From Bimuria novae-zelandiae CBS 107.79 (lineage: Eukaryota > Ascomycota > Dothideomycetes > Pleosporales > Didymosphaeriaceae), in contig ML976767.1 of the NCBI GenBank assembly GCA_010015655.1, positions 54,424 through 118,423 of the forward strand: 64,000 nucleotides of DNA. The letters are read 5' to 3'. A program made the translations under genes and the position numbers. The notes under the pieces were generated by a model. It did no database searches. It worked only from the letters and a program-made list of their open reading frames with translations, and was not told where the DNA came from. Every line of letters starts with the position of its first letter. Positions within the stretch are counted from its first letter, which is position 1. Positions 21,235-31,985 of the stretch are shown in pieces.

Positions 21235-21489
21235 TTACTCCTTTACCGTCATCCCCTCCTGCCTAAGCTCGATTTTCTCTTCTATAAGTTCTAAAGTATC
21301 CCTCAACGCCGCACCCATTGATTCAATATGCCCCCGCAAAACCTCCGGGATATCTTCCCTGCGCTCAATATACCACAAGTACTCGCAACGCAGACCCAGC
21401 AGCTCGTCCTGTACTTCCGCGACCATGGTAGCAAAACGATCACCCCTGTCCACCCGATTTGTGGGATGGTTCTCATACCCGGGCATCAT
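21235..21489 (-). CDS. Small hypothetical protein (84 aa)
   Basis: An uninterrupted minus-strand frame starts MMPGYENHPTNRVDRGDRF, with a predicted helical, charged body (RGHIESMGAALRDTLELIEEKIEL). A TAA lies in frame three codons upstream. No domain is recognised. Minus-strand sequence just upstream (21545-21720) has another short coding-like frame (PWLNDIYTQFGDKQLPDL) ending at a TAG, with a GTAAGT at 21536-21531. The two may therefore be remnants of one spliced or broken gene. It sits at the border of the RIP compartment. Confidence 0.3.
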   Translation of the reverse strand: MMPGYENHPTNRVDRGDRFATMVAEVQDELLGLRCEYLWYIERREDIPEVLRGHIESMGAALRDTLELIEEKIELRQEGMTVKE

Positions 21490-22264
21490 AAAGACTTATT
21501 TTTGTGGAGAGAACAAAATTGTGATATAATACTTACATAACGCTACTCCGCATCATATAGAACCTTCTTAAGGGCAAGCACGTCGGTTTAACAGCAAACT
21601 AACAAGTAGTTCGCAAGTCTAAACGGAACGTGGCATCCTTCGACAGATCAGGCAATTGCTTATCTCCAAATTGAGTATAAATGTCGTTAAGCCAAGGCAA
21701 GGTCTTTACCCCTTATTTTACATGAAGCATTTAGCGGTAGTCACTCAACAGCAACACATAAGCTAGATTCAATCGCTACTTCGCTCTGTTATTGCAGCAT
21801 ATTCCAGTGATTCAGTTTGCCAGGCTAGCCCGGAAGGGAATACATAACAGCCCAGTTGCTGTACCCAAGAACAGCCCTTACCTTTTAACGACCGACCATT
21901 CAAAAGAGAAAAAGTATACAAAGGCGCGCGAAAAGCAATCAAGATACCACAGTCGCCCAATTATGCAAAAGGACAACAAGTCACGTGGAGACAGGAATCC
22001 CTGAGCATGTAAAGGTTGGCAATTCGATTCAAGAACCATACGTTCTACTCCCAATCCTTTCACAAGCCACAAGAAGCTTCCACTTCTATCTGCGACGGAT
22101 CTCTCCAACCCATTCATGTCCAGACCTTCTAAGATTCACCCCATTCCGAGAAAACCCTGTCACCCCTACTCTTCCTGTGCACGCATCCTCCTCCAGGTGC
22201 TCCACTGCAGGCGCCTTGCCACATGAGAAGCAGGCCAGTTTTCCGGCGTCCGCGGATGATTTCG
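21490..22264. other. Intergenic; possible gene remnant upstream of 21489
   Basis: No intact gene seen. It includes the short coding-like stretch 21545-21720 (minus) noted under the 84-residue frame. It also serves as 3' flank of the RING gene. Confidence 0.3.
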
Positions 22265-24226
22265 CTAGACATTACTGTCCTGTGCGCGCTGCGGCTCAAC
22301 ACGTTCCATAATGTCGTTTGTGCCAGGGCCGTCAGCATCAATATCGTTGTCGTTGCCAAGGCCAATGGTGTGCGACTGCGAATCTATCTCGCGGCAGCGA
22401 CGCTCGCGCCATATGGCCGCACGCGCTTGGATGCTCTCTAAAGACTCATACACTGGGGAGGTAATATTGCGAACTTGACGCTCGAATTCTTGCAAGGGGT
22501 CCTCGCAGTCATTGACCCGGTCACGAGGTGCCGCGTTCAGGCTCATGTCGTCGTCCGCGCCAGCAGCCTCGCCGCCACCATTGTCGTCTTCAGTGCCATG
22601 ACCAGTCCGTGACTGCAAGCCGTTATGACGATGGCGCAGGTCCCGATTGATGGTAGAACGGAAATCGGCTTGGAGGTTGTGAAAGGAGGTCAGTTCCATA
22701 ACGTTGGGATGCCGGTGTAGGAGCACTGGAAAGGCTGGCGGGAGTCGGAGTCGGGGAAACCGTGAGTCGATGCTCGCCACACCGTCGGCAGCCTGCGCGG
22801 ATGGCCCACCGTTCCCAATTCCGAAATGACGAAGGCGGCTTTCGTGGACCGCGTCAAAATAATTGCGGATGTGTTCTGGCACTTCAGTGTCCCTTGAATT
22901 GTGTGACAACACAGATGGTGACGACGACCGCAAGTTTCGTGACCACGGATTGGGGCACGGGAGCCTCGGGAATCGTTCGTAGATACTCGCGAGTTCCTCG
23001 ACAGCTTGCGCGGATAGCCCATTGTTGTCATTGTCGCGATCGCGATCGCGGCTTTCGCGGAGCGCGTCGAAATGATTGCGGATGCCGGTTCGCACCTCAG
23101 CGACCAGCGGATCGTGTGACGACTCAGCCGTATCCATCGCGTTTTCGTTGTCGGACGCTGAATTGAATAGGACGATGTCGCCGGAGCCATAGTCTTCGTC
23201 ACCAGATTCCTCACTGTAATCGCCGTCGTCATCATCATCGTAGTAGAGTTCCCCGTCAGAATCATATTCGTGGCCTGGGTTTATGAAGAGTCGCTGGCGG
23301 CAGAGAGGATCGGTGCCATAGCGTGCGTCCTGATGGGGGTTGTAGAACCATTCCATCACGCACTCGCGGTGATAGATATGCCCACAGTCCTGGATGACGA
23401 CAGCCTCTTCGCGGGATTCTGGGGTGGCCACGTCGATTGGCTCCATGCAGATGGTGCAGTTGTCCGTGGAACGGGCGGGAGAAACATTGAGCGATACGAC
23501 TCCTGTGGTAACGAAGGCCTCTCGTGACGGCAGTGCTGGTGTATCAGAGTCATCGCCGTCCAGTCCTAACTGATCCCACAGGTCCTCAGCTGCTTCCATA
23601 GTAAGAGTATGCCCTGGCTCGGACAAGAAGTCACGAAAATGGTCCAAATCGAAGCCATTTCGCGTCGGGAGCGGCGGCTCAACCAAGTCCCTCACCAACT
23701 GGCGCACCGGGAATTGAGCCTCCTCAGAGGTGGAGATAGTGAAGCCTCGCTCGGACAACCAGTTCCGAACCCAGGCTTCCGATACAGGCTGGTCGTCGGG
23801 GTGTACGCCCTCGTGCTGTTGAGCAGGCAGAGGCTCCTCACGCTCGGTGCCGCCAACTGATGCCGGCCCAGGGTCAGCACGTCCGACCCGCCAAGAGGTG
23901 CTCATGTGCGCGCGAATAACCCGCTCAATATCATCGTGTTGCGACTGAAAGGGTCTGTACGGCTGATCGGACTCATCTTCAATAGCTTCCAACTCGTCGT
24001 CGCGATCAGCGTATCCATGATTGGGGTATGGGTGGTTGGAACTGCGACCCTCACCACAACGAGTTGCGCCATTGCCAGCCTCCGCTTCGTCCACCGCTAC
24101 GCTCTCCGCCGCCGACCTAAACTCCGCCGCAGCACTTCTGAACGCGCCCGCCGCGAGGAGCAACTCCGCGACAGGATCGCCGTGACCGGTCGCGCTTGCC
24201 GCTTCTCTCGTCGCCATATTCGTCAC
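22265..24226 (-). CDS. RING-H2-type zinc-finger protein, probable E3 ubiquitin ligase (653 aa)
   Basis: A single-exon gene. Residues 257-309 form a RING: C257, C260, C281, H283, H286, C289 and C309 (CTICM, DCGHIYHREC, DPLC). The usual seventh ligand is Asp306 instead of Cys. Asp can serve as a RING zinc ligand in some proteins, such as the last ligand of Rbx1, so the finger may still fold. An acidic run (about 320-350, Asp/Glu-rich) follows. The rest is low complexity with two related segments (SIYERFPRL and SIDSRFPRL, each after an IRNxFDA.ES.. stretch), a degenerate internal repeat of about 75 residues. RING proteins bring E2 enzymes to substrates; the substrate here is unknown. No transmembrane segment is evident. 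A second Met at residue 4 is an alternative start. Confidence 0.7.
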   Translation of the reverse strand: MTNMATREAASATGHGDPVAELLLAAGAFRSAAAEFRSAAESVAVDEAEAGNGATRCGEGRSSNHPYPNHGYADRDDELEAIEDESDQPYRPFQSQHDDIERVIRAHMSTSWRVGRADPGPASVGGTEREEPLPAQQHEGVHPDDQPVSEAWVRNWLSERGFTISTSEEAQFPVRQLVRDLVEPPLPTRNGFDLDHFRDFLSEPGHTLTMEAAEDLWDQLGLDGDDSDTPALPSREAFVTTGVVSLNVSPARSTDNCTICMEPIDVATPESREEAVVIQDCGHIYHRECVMEWFYNPHQDARYGTDPLCRQRLFINPGHEYDSDGELYYDDDDDGDYSEESGDEDYGSGDIVLFNSASDNENAMDTAESSHDPLVAEVRTGIRNHFDALRESRDRDRDNDNNGLSAQAVEELASIYERFPRLPCPNPWSRNLRSSSPSVLSHNSRDTEVPEHIRNYFDAVHESRLRHFGIGNGGPSAQAADGVASIDSRFPRLRLPPAFPVLLHRHPNVMELTSFHNLQADFRSTINRDLRHRHNGLQSRTGHGTEDDNGGGEAAGADDDMSLNAAPRDRVNDCEDPLQEFERQVRNITSPVYESLESIQARAAIWRERRCREIDSQSHTIGLGNDNDIDADGPGTNDIMERVEPQRAQDSNV

Positions 24227-24689
24227 TAAGGCAATGTCAGCTTGAAAAGCGTTGTAAAGCGCGAGCGTATTGATTGGGTGTCAAGGCTGTGCTATATGTG
24301 CAACGAGTGGCGGAGTGTATTTTTGGGAAGTCGAGAGGGCAGGGTGGGTGCTCGGACCGCAAGGCAGGCTGCGTGTTTGCGATTTCTACAATGCCAAGAC
24401 ATGACAAGTGAAGCGGTCACCTCTCGTCCAAATCAACCCTCGCGCTTGATTCTGAAGTCATCATGAATGACACTATTAACTTGAGGTTAGTAATCGATAT
24501 TGGAATGGACGAGAGCAATGTACAAACCGTCGTATAAAAATATCAAAGGTCGTTTCCATTATTTCGTAACTCCTTTCAAATGAATGCCCGCGAACGCCCA
24601 TAAATGCAAATGCAACGCCATATACGAATGTCATGCGAGCGATCGTAACCAATAGTAACCAAAAATGCTCTTACTCAAACCAAAAAGGA
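24227..24689. other. Intergenic between RING gene and PQ-loop gene
   Basis: Upstream region of the RING gene and 3' flank of the PQ-loop gene. Both are on the minus strand and no other coding signal is seen. Confidence 0.5.
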
Positions 24690-26240
24690 TCACTCTATCC
24701 CACCATAACTCCTTGGACTAGCATGCCTCTGCGTACCTAGCAACGCTCTTGCCTCATCCAATGCACCCCTCTCCCCACGGATGGGGATGCTCTGGCTCGA
24801 ACTGCTCGCCGGGCTCTCATCTCTGGGCGTCTCTGCAGGTGTCGTAGCACGGCTGACACTCGGCGTCCCCGCGACACTGACTGCTGGAACCCACCCCCTC
24901 ATCCAGCCGCTAACTCTGCGCCATCTGAACCTCTTGTTCTTCCTCAAGCCATGATCGATGATTTCCAGAACCTCGTCATCTCGAAGTTTCCCACGTCCAC
25001 GTGGTTCGTTGTCGCCGAAATACCAGAATTGCACACCGACAGCTGCGTCCATGACGAGGACACCCGCAGCGCCGAGGAAGAAAGGCGTTGCGCGGAGAAC
25101 CCAGTCGGCGCGTACGCTGCCCTCAGGATCAACCCAGCCCGCGCCTTCCCCGGGCGCGAAATCGTGCCATGCACAGGGGTTGGTGAGTAAAGAGGTCGAA
25201 TAGAAAAGGTTTCCGAAGAAAGCAGCAGCGAAGAGGGTCGGGCTGAGGCCGGCTGTGGATTTGCGGATGTGGTTCTGGTAAAGTTGGGGTAGGCGAGAGC
25301 CGAGGTAGAGGACAGTGGACATCCAGGAGAGGATTTTACCGGTGATCTCGGAGGCAGACGCGTGGTGGGCTGTTTGTCTCTGTATCGACAGGTGTTGTGA
25401 CGGGTATGCTGCTGGAGCAAACGGACTGACGTGGGTCGCTGTTGCCGTGTTGGATAGGACTGCGAGAATGAGCGAAATGTACAGAACGGTCTTTGGAGAT
25501 GGTGAGAAGGTCGGCGGGCTTGATGCCGCGACACGCCTGACATCCCTGTTCGCTGGTGTGCCAGCGGGTGGCGTTCCGATAAATGTCTCTTTGGTCGAGC
25601 TCGGAGATCGGCCGTAGTTGGGTATCCGAAAGGCATCCATAGGGTTCGAACGATGCAAAGAACTACGACCAGGGCTGCCAGCGATTTGGTTGGCATTCAG
25701 TCCCAACCCATCTGTCGGAATGGGAACAACGGTGTTGTCGTCGGCCTTCTTCGCGACCTTGGGCGCAGTCCAGACCTGGTCCATGCCGGAGGGCTCATTG
25801 CCGCTATCTGAGGACCTGGGCCGGCCCCATATCGAACGCAACGGGCGCCCGTGCTTCAGCAGCCCGTACCACACCCACTGTCCGCAGAGCGCGCAGTCTA
25901 CGGAGACGTAGTAGCTTGCGATGATGACCTGCCACGTCGCCTGCTGCGTGAACAGCGACCCGAGCAGATTCGACACATCACCGAGCAGCCACTCGGTCAA
26001 AAAGAATATGCTGAGTCCCGACGTTGACTTCAGCTTATGGTTCTTGTATATCTGCGGGAGCTGTGCGAACAGCCACGATATAATGCTGCACGTGCCGAGT
26101 ATGGTGGAGAGGAGGGCGAGGTTCGTGGGTATGCACGAGCCGAGAGTAACTGATAGGCTGTAGAGGAAGCCATTCGTGGGTTCACAGCGGTCGGGTAACG
26201 AATGGTGGGCGATATGTAAGGGCGAGAGGTAGGGAGGCAT
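24690..26240 (-). CDS. PQ-loop repeat protein, vacuolar cationic amino-acid transporter type (516 aa)
   Basis: The seven-helix PQ-loop family is recognised from two PQ motifs, each in a helix: FAQLPQIYKNHKLKSTSGLS (Pro62-Gln63) and SRLPQLYQNHIRKSTAGLSP (Pro318-Gln319). They lie in two membrane bundles joined by a long Ser/Pro-rich loop (about residues 135-250). Yeast relatives Ypq1-3 and human PQLC2 export Lys/Arg/His from the vacuole or lysosome, moving substrate by PQ-hinge rocking. The C-terminus (about 415-516) is cytosolic and Ser/Thr/Pro-rich. The first Met precedes the first hydrophobic helix and no intron is needed. Subfamily assignment is by motif, so substrate is inferred. Confidence 0.88.
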   Translation of the reverse strand: MPPYLSPLHIAHHSLPDRCEPTNGFLYSLSVTLGSCIPTNLALLSTILGTCSIISWLFAQLPQIYKNHKLKSTSGLSIFFLTEWLLGDVSNLLGSLFTQQATWQVIIASYYVSVDCALCGQWVWYGLLKHGRPLRSIWGRPRSSDSGNEPSGMDQVWTAPKVAKKADDNTVVPIPTDGLGLNANQIAGSPGRSSLHRSNPMDAFRIPNYGRSPSSTKETFIGTPPAGTPANRDVRRVAASSPPTFSPSPKTVLYISLILAVLSNTATATHVSPFAPAAYPSQHLSIQRQTAHHASASEITGKILSWMSTVLYLGSRLPQLYQNHIRKSTAGLSPTLFAAAFFGNLFYSTSLLTNPCAWHDFAPGEGAGWVDPEGSVRADWVLRATPFFLGAAGVLVMDAAVGVQFWYFGDNEPRGRGKLRDDEVLEIIDHGLRKNKRFRWRRVSGWMRGWVPAVSVAGTPSVSRATTPAETPRDESPASSSSQSIPIRGERGALDEARALLGTQRHASPRSYGGIE

Positions 26241-26338
26241 CGTGTCATGGACGTAGGAAGGTGCTGAGGATGTACGGTAAATTGTTGCGTCGGTAGTGTG
26301 TGATAGTTGAGTGTGTTCTTTGAATTCTCCTCCTCTTC

Positions 26339-26632
26339 CTAGGCTACCGTGTCGCCGTCTAGTGACTCGGTGTCATGCGCCGCACTCAGGTGGATGTGTT
26401 GGGTCGCAGCCACAATGCGCAGTCGCACCTTCCGCACCGGCTGATCAAATGGCAGGCACGCCTCACTGCGTATGTGAAGATGATTTAGGACTTCTTCAAG
26501 ATCGGCTTTGAAGGTGCTCGCGTTCGCTACCTTGACCTTCACGCTCGTGTCTGACGTTGACGTCGATCCTTCGGCGGAAGCAGCTGTACGAAGCGAATTC
26601 CAAGGATGGCTCACCGCCAACACCAGCAGCAC
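26339..26632 (-). CDS. Doubtful small hypothetical frame (97 codons)
   Basis: An open minus-strand frame begins with a non-ATG codon and a hydrophobic stretch (LVLLVLAVSHPW), then a Ser/Thr-rich segment, ending ESLDGDTVA. The frame stays open about 36 bp further upstream without an ATG. A signal-peptide-bearing exon could be spliced on, but I found no convincing donor. It could equally be chance. Confidence 0.2.
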   Translation of the reverse strand: MLLVLAVSHPWNSLRTAASAEGSTSTSDTSVKVKVANASTFKADLEEVLNHLHIRSEACLPFDQPVRKVRLRIVAATQHIHLSAAHDTESLDGDTVA

Positions 26633-26639
26633 GAGAGCT

Positions 26640-27665
26640 GAAGCAAAAGCAGAACGAAGTGAAGTTTTGAATCAGAGGCAGAAGAACATAATAGGGAAGA
26701 GTAAGTAGGAGTCTAGGACGAGGCCGCTGGGGTCATCATCCCGAGTCTCATGTCGATGGCTGACTACGGATGATCGGCGCTCTCCCGGCCAGACCCGCAG
26801 CTGGTACAGATGACCGCAAGAGGGCCAGGCAGGTGGCTATCGAGGCCACGGAATAAAGCATGACTGGACGGGCTTGTTGATAGCGTTATCTTTGGGGGTG
26901 AGCGTGTGGGAGAGATAGAGCGCACGCGCCGCTGCCGCTCCGGTTCCAGCTCGCTAATCTTTCCCCGGAACAAGGGTCTTCCAGCAGCAAGAACAACAAC
27001 GCATCGCCTAAAGCCATTCGTCACCGTCCCTTTGAAATGGTCATTACGACGACAACGAGACGCGCGAGAAAGAGATGAATAAATCATTCGCAGTTGAAAA
27101 TGGATGATTGTCCGCCTATATGCGAGCATCTCCGCAACCGGAGCTCGCCGTCGGCCATGTTTATCCAAACTATTACCACACACATCATGTGGCATGCTGG
27201 ACGCAAATTAGACACACCCATTTACTTGGGCGGTGCACAGCCACTTAGCCATCCCGCGTTCAAAATAGCGTACACAGGACGAGATCGCTGGTTTCAATAC
27301 GAGATCGCTATGTGGTTGCGCGGCCCTGCATTTGTGCCTTAGGGAGGGAGCTTGAGGGGTGTCCTACGGCGTCCCTGCAGAGACATGCGCCTGTGTCTCT
27401 CCAACTTGTCCTCTCGAATCTGAACACTTGAATAGGGCACGAGCGATGGCTGCGTGAGTATGCAGAAGACCCGTGATTGCACGAGATAGAGGGTAGAAAA
27501 TAATTTCAGGAGCTCGCTGTGTTGTTCTTTGTCCTGACAGGAACGAGTACAGAATGGACTTTATTCAAAGCTGTGTAGACATGCCGTAGCTCCTATATAA
27601 TACCGACCCCGAAGTGTTCCCTCCAGTGAATAGGACTGAAGCATGATACAAAACATTCGACCCAA
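26640..27665. other. Intergenic, about 1 kb; no gene supported
   Basis: Open frames here (for example 26764-27195 minus) lack domain content, codon coherence or splice context. Confidence 0.45.
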
Positions 27666-28402
27666 TCAACCGACATAGAGTATCACTACAGTAAAACCCA
27701 CCAGAGCAAGAAATTTCCCTGGCAACAAACCCACCGCATCAGACGTCTTAGCGGCGTCGAGGCGCTCAAGACAGTACGTGACCGTGTACAAAGAGCCACC
27801 AGTGCCACAAAACAACCCCGGCGACGCGTTAGTGTAGTTCTTCGTGTCGCAAGTTTTCTGGTTCTGCGTCATATTGTTGAGTGCCTCCGGTGCATAGACA
27901 ATATTATCAGCAACAACCGGACCAGTGCAGTTGGCAAGGCCCGCGAAAAAGTCAACGATGGCGCCGAAGTACCCTACGGGCCCCGGGACGTTGCTCGCGA
28001 ACTCTGCTACTCCGCCAACAAATTCTGCACGGGGCTCAGTTTCTACGCGAAATGCATCTGGAAAGGCAGTTTGCTTACCAGCGATGCTCTCTTCAGTAGC
28101 GTCTGGGGCATTGGCCATCCCCATCGATACCGACACGTTGGAAGGAGTGTCTGATACGGTGAACTCGTGGGTGAGGTTGCTCCATTTGATTGTGGCGTTC
28201 GTCTCGACTGAACCGAGACCCAAGACATGTTGCTCGCACCGAAACCCACAGTTGACACGATGGCCAGAACCAAGTCATCCTCGGTGAGATCGCGTACTAG
28301 TCCGATATGTATCTCTTCGACACCAAAGCGGAATTGACTGGAAAGAGCCAGGCCGACAAAGAAGAGAAATTGGAGCAGCCTGTGCAAGCGAAACTCATGC
28401 AT
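27666..28402 (-). pseudogene. Secreted GPI-anchored-type glycoprotein, hypothetical, with an apparent frame break
   Basis: An ATG at 28402 starts a signal-peptide-like segment (LLQFLFFVGLALSS), followed by IGLVRDLTEDDLVLAIVSTVG. The remainder lies in another frame: GFRCEQHVLGLGSVETNAT, many N-glycosylation sequons (NAT, NLT, NVS, NMT, NYT, NAS), paired cysteines, and a hydrophobic C-terminal tail (LLPGKFLALVGFTVVILYVG) typical of a GPI-attachment signal. The two parts join near 28240-28260 if one base is missing. An intron is an alternative (GT at about 28305, AG at about 28245, phase compatible), which would make the gene intact. It probably sits on the outer plasma membrane or wall. The family is not recognised. 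Confidence 0.5.
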
Positions 28403-28782
28403 CGTGGGCTAACAGCTGTGTAAAACGAAGTACAAATCGGGAAGATTGGTACAGGAAGACAAAATAAGGCCAATAGCGAGAGTCGATGTATCCTTAGTAT
28501 AATCGAGGACTGAGTCGGCGAAGATGCCCCACTTAAGTATACACGGAAGTCAACACAAGGCTGAGGCCTCGAGAGTACGATCAGCACCCACGAATCAGTC
28601 AGAGTCAGGCTGGTACGTGAATATAGTATGATCGGTGTGTAAAGCCGTTCAGAAATCGACGAAAAGAGAATCCATGATTGTCAATCCGCACTCTGTCGTA
28701 CTTTGGACCAAAGCGATTGGGCGCAGTGCTCAAAGGCGACATGTCATATCTTCGGCCCCCAAGCATACATACACTTCATCTT
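28403..28782. other. Intergenic
   Basis: 5' flank of the GPI-type gene and 3' flank of the receptor pseudogene. Nothing else is seen. Confidence 0.5.
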
Positions 28783-29803
28783 CTATGATTGGCACGAACT
28801 TGAGGTTACATCGTTGGGTACGACTGTAGGTCTGCATGCAGCCGCAAACGGCGAACATAGATAACTTACGGGACGATCATTGATATAGCAGTTGCCTTTG
28901 ATTGAACGGCATGCTCGTATAAGCAACGCAGTGCGCAACCGTCGTAGAGACGCATAGGGCTTTGTCAATGTTAATGAGTGAGGCCCTTCAGTAATGTCTT
29001 TTTTGACGAACGTGAAAATACTCGGCAAGCAAACGCTCACGATGGAGACGGGAGTCTCCGAGATTTGCCAATTACAAACTATAGTAATATTGTCTCGTGC
29101 AACAAGTTAGCAGAGCGTAGAGCTAGAGCCGAGACACATACATGTAGGGTCTGTTCGCAAGGCGTCTCCAAGACGAATGTTAGCCACTAGACGGCCAATT
29201 GACATAGCTATTATGCTAGAAAAATTAGTAGAGTCCTATGCTTTGATGATTCACTCACTTACAAGTAGCCACATATGAATACAGCACAGATAAGAAGCTT
29301 CCGTGAAAGTGTTAGATGAAACCTCCACAGTCCAGGTAAAGGTATAATCAGTATGATAGCATCTAAGATGACACTTGAGATGGCACTACCCAGCCACCAT
29401 TGGTATTAATTCAGACATATTCCCGGTTCTTGCGGTTTGCAGGCTTGCTGATAGGTTTGCACTGCCAGATGCTAGACAGTACACCAAACAAGATCCAAGC
29501 GACCACCAAAGCACCAACAGCCCATAGAACAAGCGTGAAACGGCGACTAGATTTGAAGATTCTAGCGTAGAAACAGAGTGCGGATAGCTTGGGTAGAGAA
29601 ATACCAACGTCGTAGAAAAAGTAGTTGGCATAAAGAATTTTCAGCCCTTCCTCGATGTGGTGAAGCGAAACATCTTTGGCATGTTTCCCGAGTCCAATTC
29701 GGGTCCAATATATGGCTGAAGAGCAGGTCGCGATACCAAGTATCTAATTTCTGTCAGATTCGTGATCTAGGTGACGTTTGGGAACCGATACATACCATAG
29801 CTA

Positions 29804-29863
29804 CTCGGCCCCTAGCGGCTGTTCCAGTTTTCTGCGAAAAAGGCCGTGCTTCGCACGGCCCTA
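29804..29863 (+). repeat. MITE left TIR
   Basis: 60 bp, matching the reverse complement of 34270-34330 except for one missing T in a T-run. It ends ...GGCCCTA, and this TA is the insertion point of pogo element A. Confidence 0.92.
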
Positions 29864-31983
29864 CCGTGCCCGACGGGCTCGTGCACCGCGCGGGCTCGTG
29901 CACCAACACCAACATGCTCACCACCACAAAGATGAGGTTATTGTGAGCGCTACAAAAGCGATTATCGCGAGATTTTTTGTTATAATTACTCCGTAGAGGC
30001 GTATAAACAAGTTATACTATCTAAGTTTTCGCGAGAGAGTAATTGCGCGACCGCGAGAGCTGACTTTAGGTGGAGGTGCTAGTGTAGCTTCTGGGGACGA
30101 CAGATGAGCTGCAGCACCGCCCTTGGCTCGTTTTGGCTTGCGCTTTGCTAGAGGTGCTTTTAAAGCTTTGCGCTTGCCTCTTTAGGTAATTGTAGAGGCC
30201 TGCCTAGTGTTTTGAGCAGCTTTTCTGGCATCCCGGGCAGCCACCTGTTCGGCCTTCATCTGATCTCGCACCTCCTTGGCTCTCTCTCTTGCCACACGAC
30301 GCTCCTCCTTCTCTTGCTCCTTAAGGAGCTTAGCAGCAGCTTAAAGCTCCTTTCTATTTAACTTTACTAGTCTCTCTTGCTCCTCTTAGTGTTACTTTTC
30401 TGCCTCACGCTCACGTGCTCGCTCAAACTTAGAGGGCGACCAGAAAGTAGCACCACCATAGTACTCCTCCTCGCGCTGCAAATTAAGAGGCTTGCTAGCG
30501 TTCTTACGCTGCTTCTTAGTAGTAAGAGTATCCCTTAGGCCGCTGTTCTTATAGTGTAGTAGCTTGTTTTAAACCTAAAGTTGGTGTAGCGTTTGGGAGA
30601 GCTTCTGCGAGGTCTCCGCCGAGGTATCCTTCACTGCAGCACGTATGAGACGCTCCATCTGCCTCTAGTCCTCAGGCAAAAGGGCTGAGAGCCATGCCTT
30701 ACTCTCATTGTTATCCTGTTTGCGGAAACGCTTAAGTACGACGTTAGCCTTTATAGGGGCTATACTAGTGGCTTTAAACGCCTTAAGGACGAGTTTTGTT
30801 ATAAACGTAGACTTTTAAGCACCCTAAAATAGCGGGAAGAAGTTTCCCTTTTAGATAGCTAATAACCCTTACGTTTTAAAGAAGTAATTAGTAAGTTTAG
30901 CGAAGTAGTTGCTACTAAAAGGTTTAAAGCAAACTATATTAAGAGACTATAGTATATAGGTTAAGTAAGGGGGAAATATGGTTAGCAGTATTTTATAAGC
31001 CTCGTAGTATTTAATAAAGTCTATTAAGAGGTAGCTACTATAGCTATTAAGTATAAGGAGGCGCTAAGCTTAGCTAAGGCGTGCTTTTTACTTTATTTCG
31101 CGATTAAAAACCTGCTCTAACTAGGCTAATCTAATATTATTATTTGTCTATCCTATTAGTAAGGAGCTTACAAACACACTATGCTTTCCTGCTTTAATTT
31201 AAGCTACCTATAAGGCTTAAAGTGTGCAGTTAGCTAACGAGTATATAAGGGCTAGTAATAAAACACTCCTATCTACTCTAATAGTTACTATAACTATTAC
31301 CTACTCTTAAGAGCTATCTTAAAGCGCTGTTCGGACCTTCTTTTCCTCTTATTAAAGCTAACTAAACACCTGTTTTAAGCGTCCTATAATACTAATTATA
31401 AAGCCCTTTTTATCTATATTGTAGGTATTATAAGGCTCTACCTTATACTAAACAATCTTATAATACAGGAGGTTAAAGTATAACTTATACTTACGTTATA
31501 AGTTGGCCTAGTGGCGTACAACGTCTATGCCAGCGCTCTATTTAGAGATAAGATAGTCGTAGTTACGGTTAATAAAACGCGAAACCTAGCCCTCTCCGAC
31601 ATGCTTTTTTGATATATTAGACGCGAAATTTTGTATTATAGCTCTCGTAGGAGGTAGCCCACGAGCCATAAGCTCTCTAATATACTCTATAAGTCCCTCC
31701 TCTTATTATAGGCTGAGTAGTTGTTGCGCGGCGTACCTGGCTGCCTAAGGGCCTGTCTGGTGGTTCTACCTTTGGCTAAGTGTTGAATGCGATACACTAT
31801 ATTTTTTCGCGATACCTTAGATACTAAAATTATCGCCAGCTTCACGCGATTCTAAATCTACAATCGCCTTATTAATTAGTGCTATAGTGGTGTAGTTATC
31901 GCGTGTTAAAAAAGTCGAGATGGACGCGTTGTTTGGTGGGGTGGTGCACGAGCCCGCGCGGTGCACGAGCCCGTCGGGCACGG
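29864..31983 (-). mobile_element. pogo/Fot1 element A nested in the MITE
   Basis: A 2,120-bp element with perfect 42-bp TIRs (29864-29905 and 31942-31983) starting CCGTGCCCGACGGG and containing GGGCTCGTGCACC twice. TA lies on both sides (29862-29863 and 31984-31985). It encodes a RIP-broken transposase on the minus strand. Its right-hand TA is also the left-hand TA of element B. Confidence 0.93.
30017..31905 (-). pseudogene. pogo transposase relic of element A
   Basis: Minus-strand reading gives an N-terminal helix-turn-helix (IVDLESREAGDNF, near 31860), a CENP-B-type second HTH (YIRELMARGLPPTRAIIQ, near 31660), WVSRFINRN-like sequence, the first catalytic Asp in YNIDKKGFIISIIGR (near 31430), and a Lys/Arg/Glu-rich C-terminal coiled coil. 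It terminates RGRAITLSRKLR at a natural stop, 30017-30019. Many RIP-type stops disrupt the N-terminal and catalytic parts. The C-terminal 500 bp (30060-30500) is far less mutated than the rest. Confidence 0.85.
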
Positions 31984-31985
31984 TA

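Noticed and set aside
26764..27195. 143-codon open frame on the minus strand
   Set aside because: Composition is Arg/Ser-rich and patternless, with no signal, domain or splice context.
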